Below are positions 23,320 to 35,310 of a stretch of 64,000 bases of DNA, piece by piece. Position 1 is the first letter of the stretch. Every line of letters starts with the position of its first letter. The translations under genes were made by a program, and so were the position numbers. Source of the DNA: Myrica gale (Eukaryota > Streptophyta > Magnoliopsida > Fagales > Myricaceae); the NCBI GenBank assembly GCA_963930655.1, contig OZ005620.1, forward strand, positions 1,937,001 through 2,001,000. The letters run 5' to 3'. Under the pieces are notes generated by a model. The model searched no databases. It was given only the letters and a program-made list of their open reading frames with translations, and was not told the DNA's origin.

Positions 23320-24574
23320 GCTTCAATAACCAAAAGTTAATGGTATAAAAGAAAAAATAGTACCCGGTTAATCTCCCTCCTAATCATGTGATCACTGCAA
23401 TCGGGTTGACATAAACGTCTGCGAATTTGATCATGGAGAAAAAGAGAACTATTCATTTGTTCCATCCCGTTTATTGTTAATAAATGTTAGCTAACGTTAA
23501 AATTACCATTGAATCACTTGATTGATTCTCCAAGCATGGATTAACCCAGCTCATGATTTATCAGCAGCCTTTACAACAACTGGATTAAGTTTTAGGCTGT
23601 ATGTGTCATGGATGAGGTATGTTGCAGGTGGGAAAATAGATCAAGGCATGCTCTTTCGATTAGAGAGAATGGACCAGAGCAACGAGTCAACCTATGATCA
23701 AGGCACGAAAATCTTGTTTCTATTTAATGCCGAGAAAAATGCACAAACTAAATTCAACCAAACATGTGAATCCTAGATCTTGTAAGCTTTTTGCTGCTTC
23801 GATAATACTGTTACCCGTTTGATATATATATACTAATATACACGTGAGTAACGTAGACTCCCTGTACATGGCAAACCACATTTAGGTTGAAAATGTCATA
23901 TAAAATGCTTTACGAACAAGCTATATATTAGTCCATATCTTGAAAATCAATTCATATGGTCTTGTAGGATTGTCTCGACTGATAAATGTGTGTGCTCGGA
24001 TTTCAAATGATCTCATCTCATCATTAAACTGGCGATTGGGATTCATTTATGCCCTTGCACAGCTCAATAATTGAAGTGCGGAATGTGTTCACTCTTAAAA
24101 AAAATCATAATTCAGTTCATATGATCTAGCTACCAGTCGAGACACATTTGCAGAGCTTCACAAATACATGATAGAAGCTCTTGCACCCAAAAACTGGGGA
24201 GGTGGGGGAAGCTCTAATTTTCAAATATAATATTCCCATTCAATTAGGAAGTTAGGAACACTTTTTGCATGCATGAATTCCCTTTCCTTCCCAACAGTTG
24301 AGCCGAGGCTTTCAAAAAAAAAAGAACTTCAATTTTTATTATGTTTTGGAGGGCTTAGAAGATTTCAGTTCATGAATATTAAAGCTGAGGTTGGATGGAT
24401 GATCAAAACTAGCTTCTACTGACTAAAATTTGACTCAAGTTATACAGCAGTACTGTATCTGCAACTTTTATTTTCGAGAGAACATACAGAGACGCATTTC
24501 AACATGGATGTTCGAATGCGCGGGATGAAAAGAAATAGTTAAAAACAGTATGAGAGAGAGAGTTTTCCAAAACC
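23320..24574. other. Intergenic region before tRNA-Leu
   Basis: This AT-rich spacer has no supported gene. An 84-codon open frame at 23522-23776 has no recognisable motif. I see no repeats of note. Confidence 0.5.
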
Positions 24575-24614
24575 GTTGAGATGGCCGAGTTGGTCTAAGG
24601 CGCCAGATTAAGGT

Positions 24615-24647
<33 letters not shown>

Positions 24648-24655
24648 TCTCAACA
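24575..24655 (+). tRNA. tRNA-Leu(AAG)
   Basis: The sequence folds as a type II tRNA of 81 nt. The acceptor stem is GTTGAGA (24575-24581) with TCTCAAC (24648-24654) and discriminator A. The anticodon stem CCAGA/TCTGG encloses a 7-base loop TTAAGGT with anticodon AAG, which reads leucine CUU codons (and CUC after A-to-I modification). A long variable arm and GTGGG-TTCAAAT-CCCAC T-arm confirm it. A-box (TGGCCGAGTTGG) and B-box (GGTTCAAATCC) are intact, there is no intron, and a T-rich stretch (TTTTTC) shortly downstream would stop RNA polymerase III. Confidence 0.97.
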
Positions 24656-26127
24656 TTAATTTTTCACTCTAATCCCTCCAGAAGATGCCAAAATTCATTT
24701 GTTCTTGGACCTTCAGTGCGTGCCTCTCGAATGAAAATCACACCACTTTATTTATTAGTCGCCTTTATGCAGAAGAAATTTAGTTAGTTTGAGCTGGATT
24801 AACACGTCATTCTCTATTACTGTTTTACACTACATTGCCTTGGAAATTATGCATGCCTCAATAACCATGCACGTGCCCTTTACCCAAAATTAACGGATTT
24901 GCAGCAAGAAGGGCTGGTTAGTGCCGTGGTTCCTATCTCAAACTGACCGAACTTGGCCTTCCCTCTTAAGGGTTTGACACACCGACGACTTCTGACTAGT
25001 CCAACTCCAAAAGCCCATACCGGAGACATGAGAATTTCCCTGATACGTCTCGAAAATTGCCTCAAGAATGATATTCATATTAAGTCAAGATAGACTCTTC
25101 AATTCAGATGGGTAAAAAGTTCGAGAAGAAGAAACCCATGAGTCTTTGGGTCTGGAAAGAAAAAGGTTATCTGATATTTCAAAGAAACCTCTGGGTAGCT
25201 TCTCCCATATGGACCGAAAAGTGCTCAGTTAAGGAAGACCCTCCGCGATAGTCAAGATGTACCCATGGAACAGATTGACAAATGTGACCTGTGGGTGGTG
25301 GGGATGCAAAATGAAAGACTTGTCCATGTAAAAGTTTGGAAAATTTGGCAACAATGATGACAATATGCAAATACGAACAAGAAATTGGCAAAGGAAAAGC
25401 AATGTGGGACAGTGAGAATTATTCTCGCAAGCTTCTAGCCTAGATTGATAGTTCCCCCCACTACAAGAAATCCCTCTTTGCCTTTTTTGTGCTTGTTCCT
25501 ACCATATTCACCTTCGTTGGACGATATTACCAAAATAGCCTTCATCCCCTTGTGAAGCACCACAACCACTTATTTTCTTAGTTGGGAGGAAGCCTTTGTT
25601 AGAATCTCTTTCATGACAAAGAAAGACAGTGCCATGACAATGAATTGGTTGTTGAACTTCATGAAGACTAAATCCAGTGTTCGAGAAGGCAATCTGGTTA
25701 AGCTATTCTAGTGGCGTGTTAATTAGGCAACATATAATTCTTCAAGCAATAAATTGGCGGCAAACTTAGCATCTTAACAGGTATGATATATGGTGCTGCT
25801 TATTCGATCAACTTGTTTGATATCAGTCAGCAGACAGTGAGATAGGCGTATTTGGAGGCCAAAAGCTTTCCATATAAGCAATTGGGAAGAAAGAACTAAG
25901 AAGGCCAATATAGTAATCCGTGGAAGACATGTCAAATAACTAGACTGACTTATTTCATGGTAAGCTTAAGACCTCCTGTCTAAAGTCTACGATAAAGAAA
26001 ACTTATCATTTACGCATCAGAAATGCATACTAAAATAAGAAAGAGCATGTCTCGTCAGACCAACAAGAATGGAAAGAAGCAAAGCCTTGAACAAATAAAC
26101 TCTGGCTTGTGAGAAAAAAAGAGGAAA
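24656..26127. other. Intergenic region before the MOCOS-like gene
   Basis: No gene is supported. CACTACAAGAAATCC at 25459-25473 matches the terminal motif of plant CACTA transposons, but no opposite end was found. The promoter and leader of the gene starting at 26128 must lie in the right part. Confidence 0.5.
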
Positions 26128-28191
26128 ATGCACACATCAAGCATTAGAGATGCCTGCTTCAGAGGATGCTGTCCAACTCCCATTCTCTGCCTTCTTGAGT
26201 CAGAATCTCCTACTTCCAAGTCTCCTGCCAGCACCACCGCATCAAGGTACATCTTTGTAGAAGCTGCTGCTTCTTCCCTCTTCCCAAACACTCAATTCAC
26301 CAACCATGAGTCGCTCCCATCGTTGCATGAATCATTTTCCAACTTCACCAGAGCATTCCCCAATTATTCTCGGACAGACGAGCCTGATCACATCCGAGCC
26401 CAAGAGTATAACCATCTCACCCTCTGCAACCGTGTCTGCCTTGATTACATTGGTCATGGTCTCTTCTCACGTGCTCAGCATCAGAGTCACTCTAAAAAAG
26501 CTCTAGATGCTTCTTCTTCTTCATCTCCTCCTCCATCACCACAGTTCCCTGAAGCACCTAACTTCCGTATAACCTACAAGTCAGTATACCTGAATTCTCA
26601 GATTCTGTATGGTGGCCAAGAATCAGAAATAGAGTTGAAGCTCCGAATAAGAATCATGGCCTTCATGAATATTTCTCAAGTTGATTACACAATGGTATTC
26701 ACTGCCAATCAGTCATCTGCTTTCAAACTTCTAGCAGACTGTTACCCGTTTCAGTCAAATCGCAATCTTCTTATGGTTTATGATTACGAGAATGAGGCAG
26801 TTGAAGTGATGGCTGAAAGCTCTAAGAAAAAAGGAGCACGAATCATGTCAGCTCAGTTCTCATGGCCCAATCTGAGCATCCAATCTAGAAAACTAAGAAA
26901 GATGATTATGAAGAGCAGGAATAAGGGACTGTTTGTTTTTCCCCTTCAGTCCAGGATGACTGGATCACGCTATTCATATCAGTGGATGAGCATTGCACAA
27001 GAAAATGGATGGCATGTCTTGCTTGATGCATGTGCATTGGGGCCTAAAGATATGGAAACTTTGGGCCTCTCTCTTTTTAAGCCTGACTTTGTTATTTGCT
27101 CCTTTTACAAAGTTTTTGGGGAAGACCCGTCAGGTTTCGGGTGCTTATTTGTCAAGAAATCCAGTGCTTCCATCCTAAAGGATTCAACCACTGCGACAAG
27201 CATAGGTATTGTAAGCCTTGTTGCAGCCTCAAGAACATCTCAATTCCTTGAAGATCATGAGAGTACAGATATGGAAATTGAACCAAGAGTGAAGTTTGAC
27301 CTGTGGAAAGATGACTTGGCTATGCTGCACTCTTTCTCTGACCAACTATCTGTTCAGCAGAGAAGTGGTGAAACTTCTAAATCGCATGAAATTGAAGAAG
27401 TTTCTACAAAGCAGAAGATAATATCATGCTCTGAATCTATGGAATCAGAGGATGACTTAGCTGTACCACAATCATTCTCTGGCTCATTATCTTTTCAGCA
27501 GAACAGTGGTGAAAATTCTAAATCACGAGAAAGTGAAGAAGCCTCTGTAAAGCAGAAGGCAGTATCATTTTCCGAAACCATGGGACTAGAGACACCATTT
27601 GAATCAGCTCGATCCAAATATCCAGATGGCAGTATAAATGGTAGCTCAGAGATAGAATGTAGAGGCTTGGATCATGCAGATTCATTGGGCCTGATGCTAA
27701 TTAGTACCAGAGCTAGGTACCTCATCAATTGGTTGGTAAATGCATTGATGAGTCTCCAACATCCACATTCAGAAAGCGGACATCCTCTGGTCAGAATCTA
27801 TGGACCAAAGATAAATTTTGACCGAGGACCCGCCGTGGCATTCAACGTGTTTGACTGGAAAGGAGAAAAGATTGATCCCTCCATTGTACAGAAGCTTGCT
27901 GACAGGAAAAATATTTCGCTAAGTTCTGGAGTTTTGAATCACATCTGCTTCTCAGACAAGTATGAAGAGGCAAGGGAGAAAGCATTAGAGAGAAGAAGAA
28001 TTGAAGTTGAAGGAGTGGTCATAACAACAAAGGGGCAGATACCAGTAGTCACAGCAGCACTTGCATTCTTGACAAACTTTGAAGACATATACAGGCTTTG
28101 GGCATTTGTTTCACAGTTCTTGGATGCAGACTTTGTGGAAAAAGAGAGATGGAGATACATGGCCCTTAATCAAAAGAAAGTAGAAGTTTGA
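26128..28191 (+). CDS. PLP-dependent molybdenum cofactor sulfurase-like protein (no MOSC domain)
   Basis: A single uninterrupted frame of 687 codons has the fold-type I aminotransferase features of the class V/MOCOS family. Conserved blocks include FTANQSSAFKLLADCYPF, HVLLDACALG with the PLP-contacting Asp at 300, and SFYKVFGEDPSGFG with the likely PLP lysine at 328. The C-terminal small domain is present (GPKINFDRGPAVAFNVFDW, LSSGVLNHICFS). It lacks the MOSC domain of true Mo-cofactor sulfurases such as ABA3, so molybdenum-cofactor sulfuration should not be assumed; the role of these plant paralogues is poorly known. The N-terminus is Ser/Pro-rich without a clear targeting signal. Residues 395-488 are a tandem 47-residue duplication. 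Lack of introns is, as I recall, usual for this subfamily. Confidence 0.9.
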   Translation: MHTSSIRDACFRGCCPTPILCLLESESPTSKSPASTTASRYIFVEAAASSLFPNTQFTNHESLPSLHESFSNFTRAFPNYSRTDEPDHIRAQEYNHLTLCNRVCLDYIGHGLFSRAQHQSHSKKALDASSSSSPPPSPQFPEAPNFRITYKSVYLNSQILYGGQESEIELKLRIRIMAFMNISQVDYTMVFTANQSSAFKLLADCYPFQSNRNLLMVYDYENEAVEVMAESSKKKGARIMSAQFSWPNLSIQSRKLRKMIMKSRNKGLFVFPLQSRMTGSRYSYQWMSIAQENGWHVLLDACALGPKDMETLGLSLFKPDFVICSFYKVFGEDPSGFGCLFVKKSSASILKDSTTATSIGIVSLVAASRTSQFLEDHESTDMEIEPRVKFDLWKDDLAMLHSFSDQLSVQQRSGETSKSHEIEEVSTKQKIISCSESMESEDDLAVPQSFSGSLSFQQNSGENSKSRESEEASVKQKAVSFSETMGLETPFESARSKYPDGSINGSSEIECRGLDHADSLGLMLISTRARYLINWLVNALMSLQHPHSESGHPLVRIYGPKINFDRGPAVAFNVFDWKGEKIDPSIVQKLADRKNISLSSGVLNHICFSDKYEEAREKALERRRIEVEGVVITTKGQIPVVTAALAFLTNFEDIYRLWAFVSQFLDADFVEKERWRYMALNQKKVEV
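27310..27591 (+). repeat. In-frame 141-bp tandem duplication in the MOCOS-like gene
   Basis: Two adjacent 141-bp units (27310-27450 and 27451-27591) encode 47-residue segments with the same skeleton: DDLA, SFS, LS-QQ, SGE-SKS, EE-S-KQK, then S-SE-M. About 30 of 47 residues match, so the duplication is old enough to have diverged but has kept the frame. It sits in the Ser/Glu-rich linker between the PLP-lysine region and the C-terminal domain. Confidence 0.9.
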
Positions 28192-31100
28192 ACTAAAATT
28201 ATCTTCCATTCTTTCGCATCACAAAGACCAATTCATCCATTTCGCATGCTCAACATAGTGTTATTTCTACGTCTATTAGTCGCAAACAGGACTGCAACCA
28301 TAGTGGAATGGCCATATCTTCCTTTCCAAACCTGAAATACTTTGGATGTAGTCACACTAATAACAGCATTCTTCAAGATTTGAACCCAGAGTTTCATATT
28401 AAGGAAATAATGTTGGCTTGTTCCACGTACAATAGAACTCAGAAGCATCAAGTACTGAGGATTTTAACTATCACAAACTCCCACCAATATGTATCTCCGT
28501 GTCAGCTTCAAAAATTGTAGAAATTGTTTTAGTAAATATTTGCACAGGAGTACTGTTATCCTTCATAACTGTTCTCATATGCAGGACTAGACAATGACAA
28601 CAGCAGTTCCACCTATCAGGCCTATAAGCCATGAAAAAAACCCAGAAAGGAGCATAATAGAACCCCTTTTAGGATAGGTATGTCCAAATAATGCAGAACC
28701 TGTTACAGAATCGAGATACAAGCTAGCTTAGAGAAATTCTTTTGACCAGAGTCTCAACTAGATAGGATGACAGAGAAAATCATGTCCTAAACAATCTGAA
28801 CAACCTATTTATAAACTTTTGGAAACAAATAGGACTCATTAACCAGGTAATTATCTCCTATTCTTAACTGGGGAAACATATCAAAGTAGAAAAACAGCCA
28901 AAAATCTATTTTCATCCAAACTCTCCCAATAGCATAACATCTTCACTATCAGTAAATTTTTAGTCATTTTTAACCAGTACTAATTCACAGACAACCTCCT
29001 TATTTTCTATACCGTAAAAAGATTTTCCTTTAGTGAAGGCAACTTCTTACCCCTCATCTCAGTGTATCCTAAAAGCAAAATCAAATACTTGGTGCAATTG
29101 GCGTGGGTGTGGCAGGAAGGGGCGGAAGCAGGGGTAGCGAACTAGGACGGCCGCCACCCATTGCTCCACCCCAAAAAAAAATTACATGTATTTTTTTTTC
29201 ATAAGTTGGCCTGGCCGACACCCATTAGACCCCGGCCAATTAGCCACTCTTAGTGATTTACTCATTAATCTTAGTGAATCAAATTTGTAATTCATTGTTT
29301 GCAGCCCAAGGCTGAGACCTGCACTATGACCTGGGCCAACATGCCGTTCTCTGTGCTGAATCTTCATGCAAACTTGCACTTTGCAGCCACTGGCGGAGGC
29401 AAGGGGGGGCGTACCGGGGCCACTGCCCAGGTTGGCTCACTAAACCAAAAATTTTTACACCTAAATTTTTTTGTTTTTATTTTTTTACCATTTTTCTTTA
29501 AGAACTTGCCCCCCATTAATCACCTTCCTGGCTCCGCTTATGTTTGCAGCCCAAGGCCGAGACCTGCACTGTGTTGATGACCAACAAACAAACAAATTTT
29601 ATCTTAAAGCTATATTGCCTTCCATTGAAACAAGGAATACTTTTCTTCTCTTTGCAAGATCAATTGCAATGATATAATGGGGCGTACAAAAGAAAATTTA
29701 TGGTGGATCCACGCCACTAAATTTCCGAGGAAGTATTTGTGGTAGCTTTATGGTGGGAATGCCTCCTACAAAGTCTGAATCTACCAAGCTAGAATTACAA
29801 GCCACAGATGAAAAAATCCCAGGTAATAAATTTCGAAGATGCCTAAAGTCCCAAATTTTCGACTTTGCAGTTAGCATCTCATGTAACAACTTGTACAGAA
29901 CTTTGAAGCTGCAAGAATCAAAGAATTGTACAGTAACACGAAATAACATAGGACAAAGAAAATTCAACGGCAAATGGTAATAGCTAAGGAGAAGAGAAAG
30001 AAGCAGAAGTAGTGAAAGAGCTTTCCACCTGAATTTTCCAACCGTTGCAGCTTCGTATTTCTCTGTGGAAGGCTTCGGAGGCAAAATTGGAACCACTAAA
30101 CGAGTTACAAACATGTCGGGTCGGGTATCTTGTTGTACGCTAGACTTAGCACGAAAAAGGGGCCTGGGCAGTGGGCTAGGGGACTTTTCTACGACTAATT
30201 AATATCAGTGAGGCCAGCGAGCTTCTAGCCTTGAAGGTTGCTAGAGTGAACCTCCTTCTCCAAGGCTTCATCTTGAATTTGAATCTCGATATACGCAATT
30301 TAACTGTTTTTTTTTATTATCTAACAAAAAAAATAATATCAATTATGGGAAAAAATAAATGTCAAAAGTAAGAATTTCACGTTTCAGTTAAAGGAAGTTA
30401 GGTGAGCCGTACACTATATTGGTGGAAACAAGTATAAACATTTACCATGAGCCCACTATTTGATAAGAGCCACATACTCATATAATATATCTTCTAAGAA
30501 AAATTCAACCCGTCATATTTCCAATAAAGAAGAAAAGGTATTGTGGAGTAATCTCTCTAAAGTTTAAAATTTAAAACTTTAAAAATGCTACTAATCTTTT
30601 GAGGTCACCTCAGAGCTTTAGGTATAATTATTAGTTTGTGTAAACCGAAAGATTGTACAAACTTCAAGATTAATAGAGGTGTGTGTAAACTAATCCAGAC
30701 ACTCGATTAAAAAAATATAGACACATAAAAAAAGTAGTTATCATATAAAGTTTGTTTTTCACTCTTAATCCATCAAATCCCTGTCAAGAGTATGAAGCGG
30801 TTACGTATTCTTTTATTTTTCTATAATTTCTTGATTTTCTGCAAAAATAAAATAAAAAAGAAGCTACGAATCTTTTTATTGGGTTTGATTCAAAGATTAC
30901 GTTGGTGGCCGGCCACTTTCACGCATCACACGATATATAGTCTCAGTAGAGGAAGTCAAATCCTCTACCTACCACCTTGGAGCATAAAAGATACGGGCCT
31001 CAGTTAAGCGTTTTATTGTTGACTTGCAAGCATTAAGAAACCCTAATCCAACCCGAAAGTATTAAAGAATCTAACGACGATATCTGATTTGCTTGTACGA

Positions 31101-31545
31101 ATAAATGGATTAGTTATGGGGCCGGGATTGTTCTTTCCCTCAAGCAACTCATTAATCTGGTTTGCAAATTGCTACTCGTTTGGTTCTCTTATAATTTCTC
31201 TGATATTTCTTGTTTATTAATTCAACTTGTTGATTCATACGCAACGTAAGTAGTTGGGCAAAGCTGGAAGGTTGCTGGTCCAGTTGCTATAACTTGGCAG
31301 TGCCATCTTTGACCGAGTTAATATGTCTTATGAGTTATGAGCATGCTTTTAGAATCTTCGTTTGCGTCTGAGTATCAGCTAATTGGATCGAAAACAAATG
31401 AAATCTCCTCAAAATAATATAAAGTTTGATCCAAATTTATCTAATAGCTGTGGAAGGTTTTGTTTTCATTTTGGATGGCAAAGTCGTGGGAAAAATGTCA
31501 AAGAGATTCAATTGAAAGCAAGTAGACTAACTCATTTGGTTACGC
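28192..31545. other. Intergenic region with hAT-like remnants
   Basis: No supported gene lies here. A G-rich/C-rich hAT-like end remnant lies at about 29115-29175, a complete small copy at 29388-29542, and a pair of direct repeats starting TTTGCAGCCCAAGG near 29300 and 29543. A 138-codon minus-strand open frame at 29698-30114 shows hydrophobic runs but no family I recognise. Confidence 0.5.
29388..29542. mobile_element. Non-autonomous hAT-like element, family 3, copy 2
   Basis: The 155-bp element is flanked by TTTGCAGC on both sides (29380-29387 and 29543-29550), the 8-bp duplication expected of hAT transposons. The ends CACTGGCGGAGGCAAGG and CCTTCCTGGCTCCGCTTATG are inverted repeats. The inner left part (GGGGCCACTGCCC) and right part (TTGCCCCCCATTA) match the longer element at 21728-23309. 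Confidence 0.75.
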
Positions 31546-31553
31546 ATTTGACA

Positions 31554-32776
31554 TTAGGGTTGCACAACCGGAAATCTGGTCCGGTTTTTGGATCAGATTT
31601 CCGGTTGTACCTAAATTGAAGGTCCGGTCCGGTCCAAAACAGTCCGATTCGACCACTTATAAGTAGTTCAGACTCATTTTTTCCCTATATATGGTTTGCA
31701 TAATATTTCTAACACCCTAGATTTCATATTATGATCAATTATGAAATTAAAACCTTATTAAATTGATCGAAATAAAATTTTCATTAATATATTTCCAAAT
31801 ACATCAATTGCAAATAAAAAGTCCATAATAAATTTCCAAATACATTGTGATCAATTATAAAATAAAATATTAATTAATTAATTAGTTGACTATATATTCA
31901 AAGAAACCATTAATATTAATTATTAGTTTTAAAATTATCCTTCAATATGAGAGATAGTCAATCCAAAATTGATTTTGTTTACATATGAACTCTTTAAATG
32001 TAAATTTTCGTAAATTATAGAAAAATAATATCCTCTAAGAATGGTTGGTGATAGGAAGAGAATTTTTAAGTGGGATTTCGTTTTCATTTGAATTTGAATT
32101 TGAATTTTCTCAACTCTCATTTTAGATGCAAATTAAGAATTGTTGGGAAATAGAGAGAGAATTTTTAGGTGAGATTTTATTTCTCTTTGAATTTGAATTT
32201 AAATTTCCCAATTCTCTCTTTAAATTTTAAAATTGTTAATTTGTTAGGAAGGAGATGATTTTTAGAAATTGAATTCCTCAACTCTATCTCTCCCTTTCTC
32301 TCCCACTACCCCTCTCGGCTCTCTCTCACTCTCCCTCTCTATAAATGCAAATTAAGAATTTAAATGTAAATTAAGAATTGTTGGGTAATAGAGAGAGAAT
32401 TGTTAGGTGATATTTTATTTTCATTTAAATTTGAAAACTATTAATTTGTCAAGAACTTTTCTCTCTCCCACTAGGCCACTACCCCTCTCGACTCTCTCTC
32501 ACTTTCACCTCTTTGTCTCCCTCTCCCTCTCTTTCATGTTTCACCTCTTGCTCCCTCTCTCTCACCTTAATGTCTCTCTCTCCCCAACACCTCTCTCTCT
32601 CTCTTCTCTCTTTTCTCTATCTCTTTCTCTCTCTCTCTCTCTTAAATATATTTTTTAAAAATTTATTATTTATATTAATAAATCCGGTCCTGTCTAAACC
32701 TTTTGGGAAATGTCTGGACCAGACCGGATATAACTGATTTTTTAAATCCAGTTTGCGTCCGATTTTGTTCAGCCCT
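31554..32776. mobile_element. Non-autonomous hAT-like element with internal repeats
   Basis: The ends read TTAGGGTTGCACAACCGG on the left and TTCAGCCCT on the right; the right end reversed is AGGGCTGAACAA, an inverted repeat of the left. Flanks ATTTGACA (31546-31553) and ATTTTACA (32777-32784) form an 8-bp target duplication with one mismatch. Both ends are followed inward by CCGGTCC-rich stretches. The body is AT-rich with related blocks (about 32050-32130, 32145-32215 and 32380-32430) sharing GAGAGAAT and TTTGAATTTGAATTT, plus a long CT tract. No transposase is visible. Confidence 0.6.
32460..32645. repeat. CT-rich pyrimidine tract
   Basis: About 185 bp of the plus strand is mostly C and T, with several uninterrupted CT-dinucleotide runs, the longest near 32625-32642. 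It is low-complexity DNA inside the element at 31554-32776; open frames in it are artefacts. Confidence 0.85.
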
Positions 32777-35240
32777 ATTTTACATATGTGGATTGAATAT
32801 TCTCTCTAATTTGATGTTAGAATTTGGAAAGAAAAAAACACTACTACAATACAATATTTAATTGTTGAGCAATATAGCCCTACATCATTCAATTCATGGT
32901 CCAAAGATGAATACTCTCTTTTGATAGTCTATAGATGATAGAATTGGCTCATCATAACATGTCTTGTTTTTCTTTCGTTTTTTGTAATTGGTGTTTGGGT
33001 CAGTTTATGCACATATCTATTATCTTGAGACTTGTGCAATGCCTCTATCTCACACAAATCGAGTAATTATCAGGTTAAAAGTAAATGACCCTAGAAGGTT
33101 GGTAGCATCTATAAAATTTTAAACTTAAGACTTCAAAATCAGCAAAATACCAAAGTTCAAGCAGAAACTACTAGACCAATCTGTTGAAATTTTATAACAT
33201 AATATGTTGGCTTTCAATAATAAACGACGACCGTGTAGTGCTTGCCTTTTATGACTAGCTAGTCTATCTATAATCTATTCTCAAAGTCGTTGCTCCAGGC
33301 CTCTAGACGGCTCTAAGAGTGCATGCACCACTGTGAACGAGTTATAAAATGAGTAGCAAGAGATTATTTCTTTTTGATCTCTTTGATACGTCTAAGAGTG
33401 CATGCACCACTGTGAACGGGAATGGTACGTAATTGTTGCAATAATTGTGATTGTACATTTTGTTCAAGGTTTATAATTTAAATGGCCATCCTCAATATTC
33501 ATAACAATTGCAGATTTTGTTAAAAAAAAATATGGGAGGAGCTATTTAGAGCCGAGCCATTTATTGATGGACCTAATTACTCGATAATCGTCATATATAC
33601 TGCTAGACTGTCAGTCCAGGACCAGGTAGTGATGAGAATATAGCCTAGGTTTAATTAGCTAGTCGGCAATATTGGAGGAAATGAGAGGGTCAGCTAATGG
33701 AACGATGGGTCATAAATGAAAGAGTAACTGCTTGGCATTGAAATGATGGACACGTTGAAATCTATATATATTTAATGGATTAGTCATAAAAGAGAACTGT
33801 TGGTGTAAACAATTGGATTCAATTAGTTTAGAGATTAATTAAGGTGACGTTCTAATTATATGTCATATCGAGGTCTTAATTTGATTAAATATATAATTTA
33901 TTCCTTTCACAGTTGGAATACGCTTATTTCGTGTACAAATTATGATAAGTAAATTCATGGGGAAGCCGCTTTTGTAGTTGGAATGATTTCCTATGGTTCG
34001 ATAACTTGGACGTACAATTAATATTAGGCTCTTGGTGAATCGTTGATCGCGACATATATGAACTTGAAAAATGTTTGTACGTACGAAGGAGAGTGTAGTA
34101 CTCTAGGGACAATCTATAATATATTCTTATTAATGTAAGTGGTACTTAACACAACTGACTAATATATGATACAAATTAGGTGGCCTCATTCAATGAAGTT
34201 TTCAAAATATTTAAAAATAAATAGCCAAAAATAAAAGAGAAATAGTAAAGAAAATGATAATGATAATAATAATAAAATAAAAAGGCTACACTTTGGACCT
34301 AACCATCATATGATAATCTAATTACCAACGTTAACACGTTCTAATATGAGACCCGACTCAAATTTTTAACATCAAATTCATCTCGCCTCCCAGTCCCCAT
34401 ATTGGAGCTAGAACTTCAACGTTGACATATTTAAAGCTCCGTTCTCACACTGTACGTCCTCTTGTTGAAGCGAGAAAAACGCGGCCGAAATTCTGATCCT
34501 ACTAGGTGTTGGCCGTGAATAGCACGAGCACGAAAACTTTGACCTAAACGCGATGTGAGATTAATCAAGCATTACATGTTTGACTTGGAGTAGTGTATGC
34601 ATACCATCGTGTGAACAGAATGGGCAGGACAACTGCGTATAGGTAACGGCAGCCCCATAAAGAACGTCTATATATGAGGAGGGTAGGTAGGAATTGTAGA
34701 AAACGAAATAAACATATAGATAAATAGAGGCAGTTTATGTCTTTGTTGTAAATTTTAACGTATACTTATAAGGCAGATAATGGTGAAAATCGTCACTCTT
34801 ATCTTCATTAGGCAATTTCAATTTATAACAACTCCCCAAGTTCGCCGCTATACCAAATCGGTACCCATGGAGTCAGATTTCGAAGGCCAAATTAGTATCG
34901 AAATGGCTAGCTGCTGCCTTTTGCAAATCATGGACTTTGGTTATATGCTTCCACTCTATAACGCACCAAAATAATTATTTCGTTCAATTTGGTTCAACCC
35001 CCACCATTGCAACCACCATTTCACTTAGGTCAATTCCTAGTTTCATTTCACAATAAAGTCTGTGCCCTAAAATATGAAAAAGTCATAGTCAGTACGCTTT
35101 ATAACCATTAGTTTTCTCCCAAGTCAAGTCATGCTCTGTGTGCATGCTTAGCAAAGAGATTAAAGAAAATAACGTCAAGTCACCCCGGTACGCTCCCTTC
35201 AAGCATCCTACCACTATTATCCCAAGTGAAAGTTACCCTA

Positions 35241-35310
35241 TTCCTGGATCAATTAGAAAAAAAAATATTATTCCTGGATCAATTAGAAAAAAAATATTAT
35301 TCCTGGATCC
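35241..35310. repeat. Tandem repeat, period 29-30 bp
   Basis: The unit TTCCTGGATCAATTAGAAAA followed by A/T bases occurs at 35241 and 35271, and a third partial copy (TTCCTGGATC) starts at 35300. The two complete copies differ by one A in a homopolymer. Confidence 0.9.

Noticed and set aside
25459..25473. CACTACAAGAAATCC, a CACTA-transposon terminal motif
   Set aside because: No inverted partner or target duplication was found, so one short motif is not enough.
29698..30114. 138-codon minus-strand open frame with hydrophobic leucine runs
   Set aside because: No family or conserved motif was recognised, and it lies alone in a repeat-rich spacer. A transcript or homologue would be needed.
32407..32737. 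Ser/Leu-rich open frames
   Set aside because: They are translations of a CT-rich low-complexity tract.
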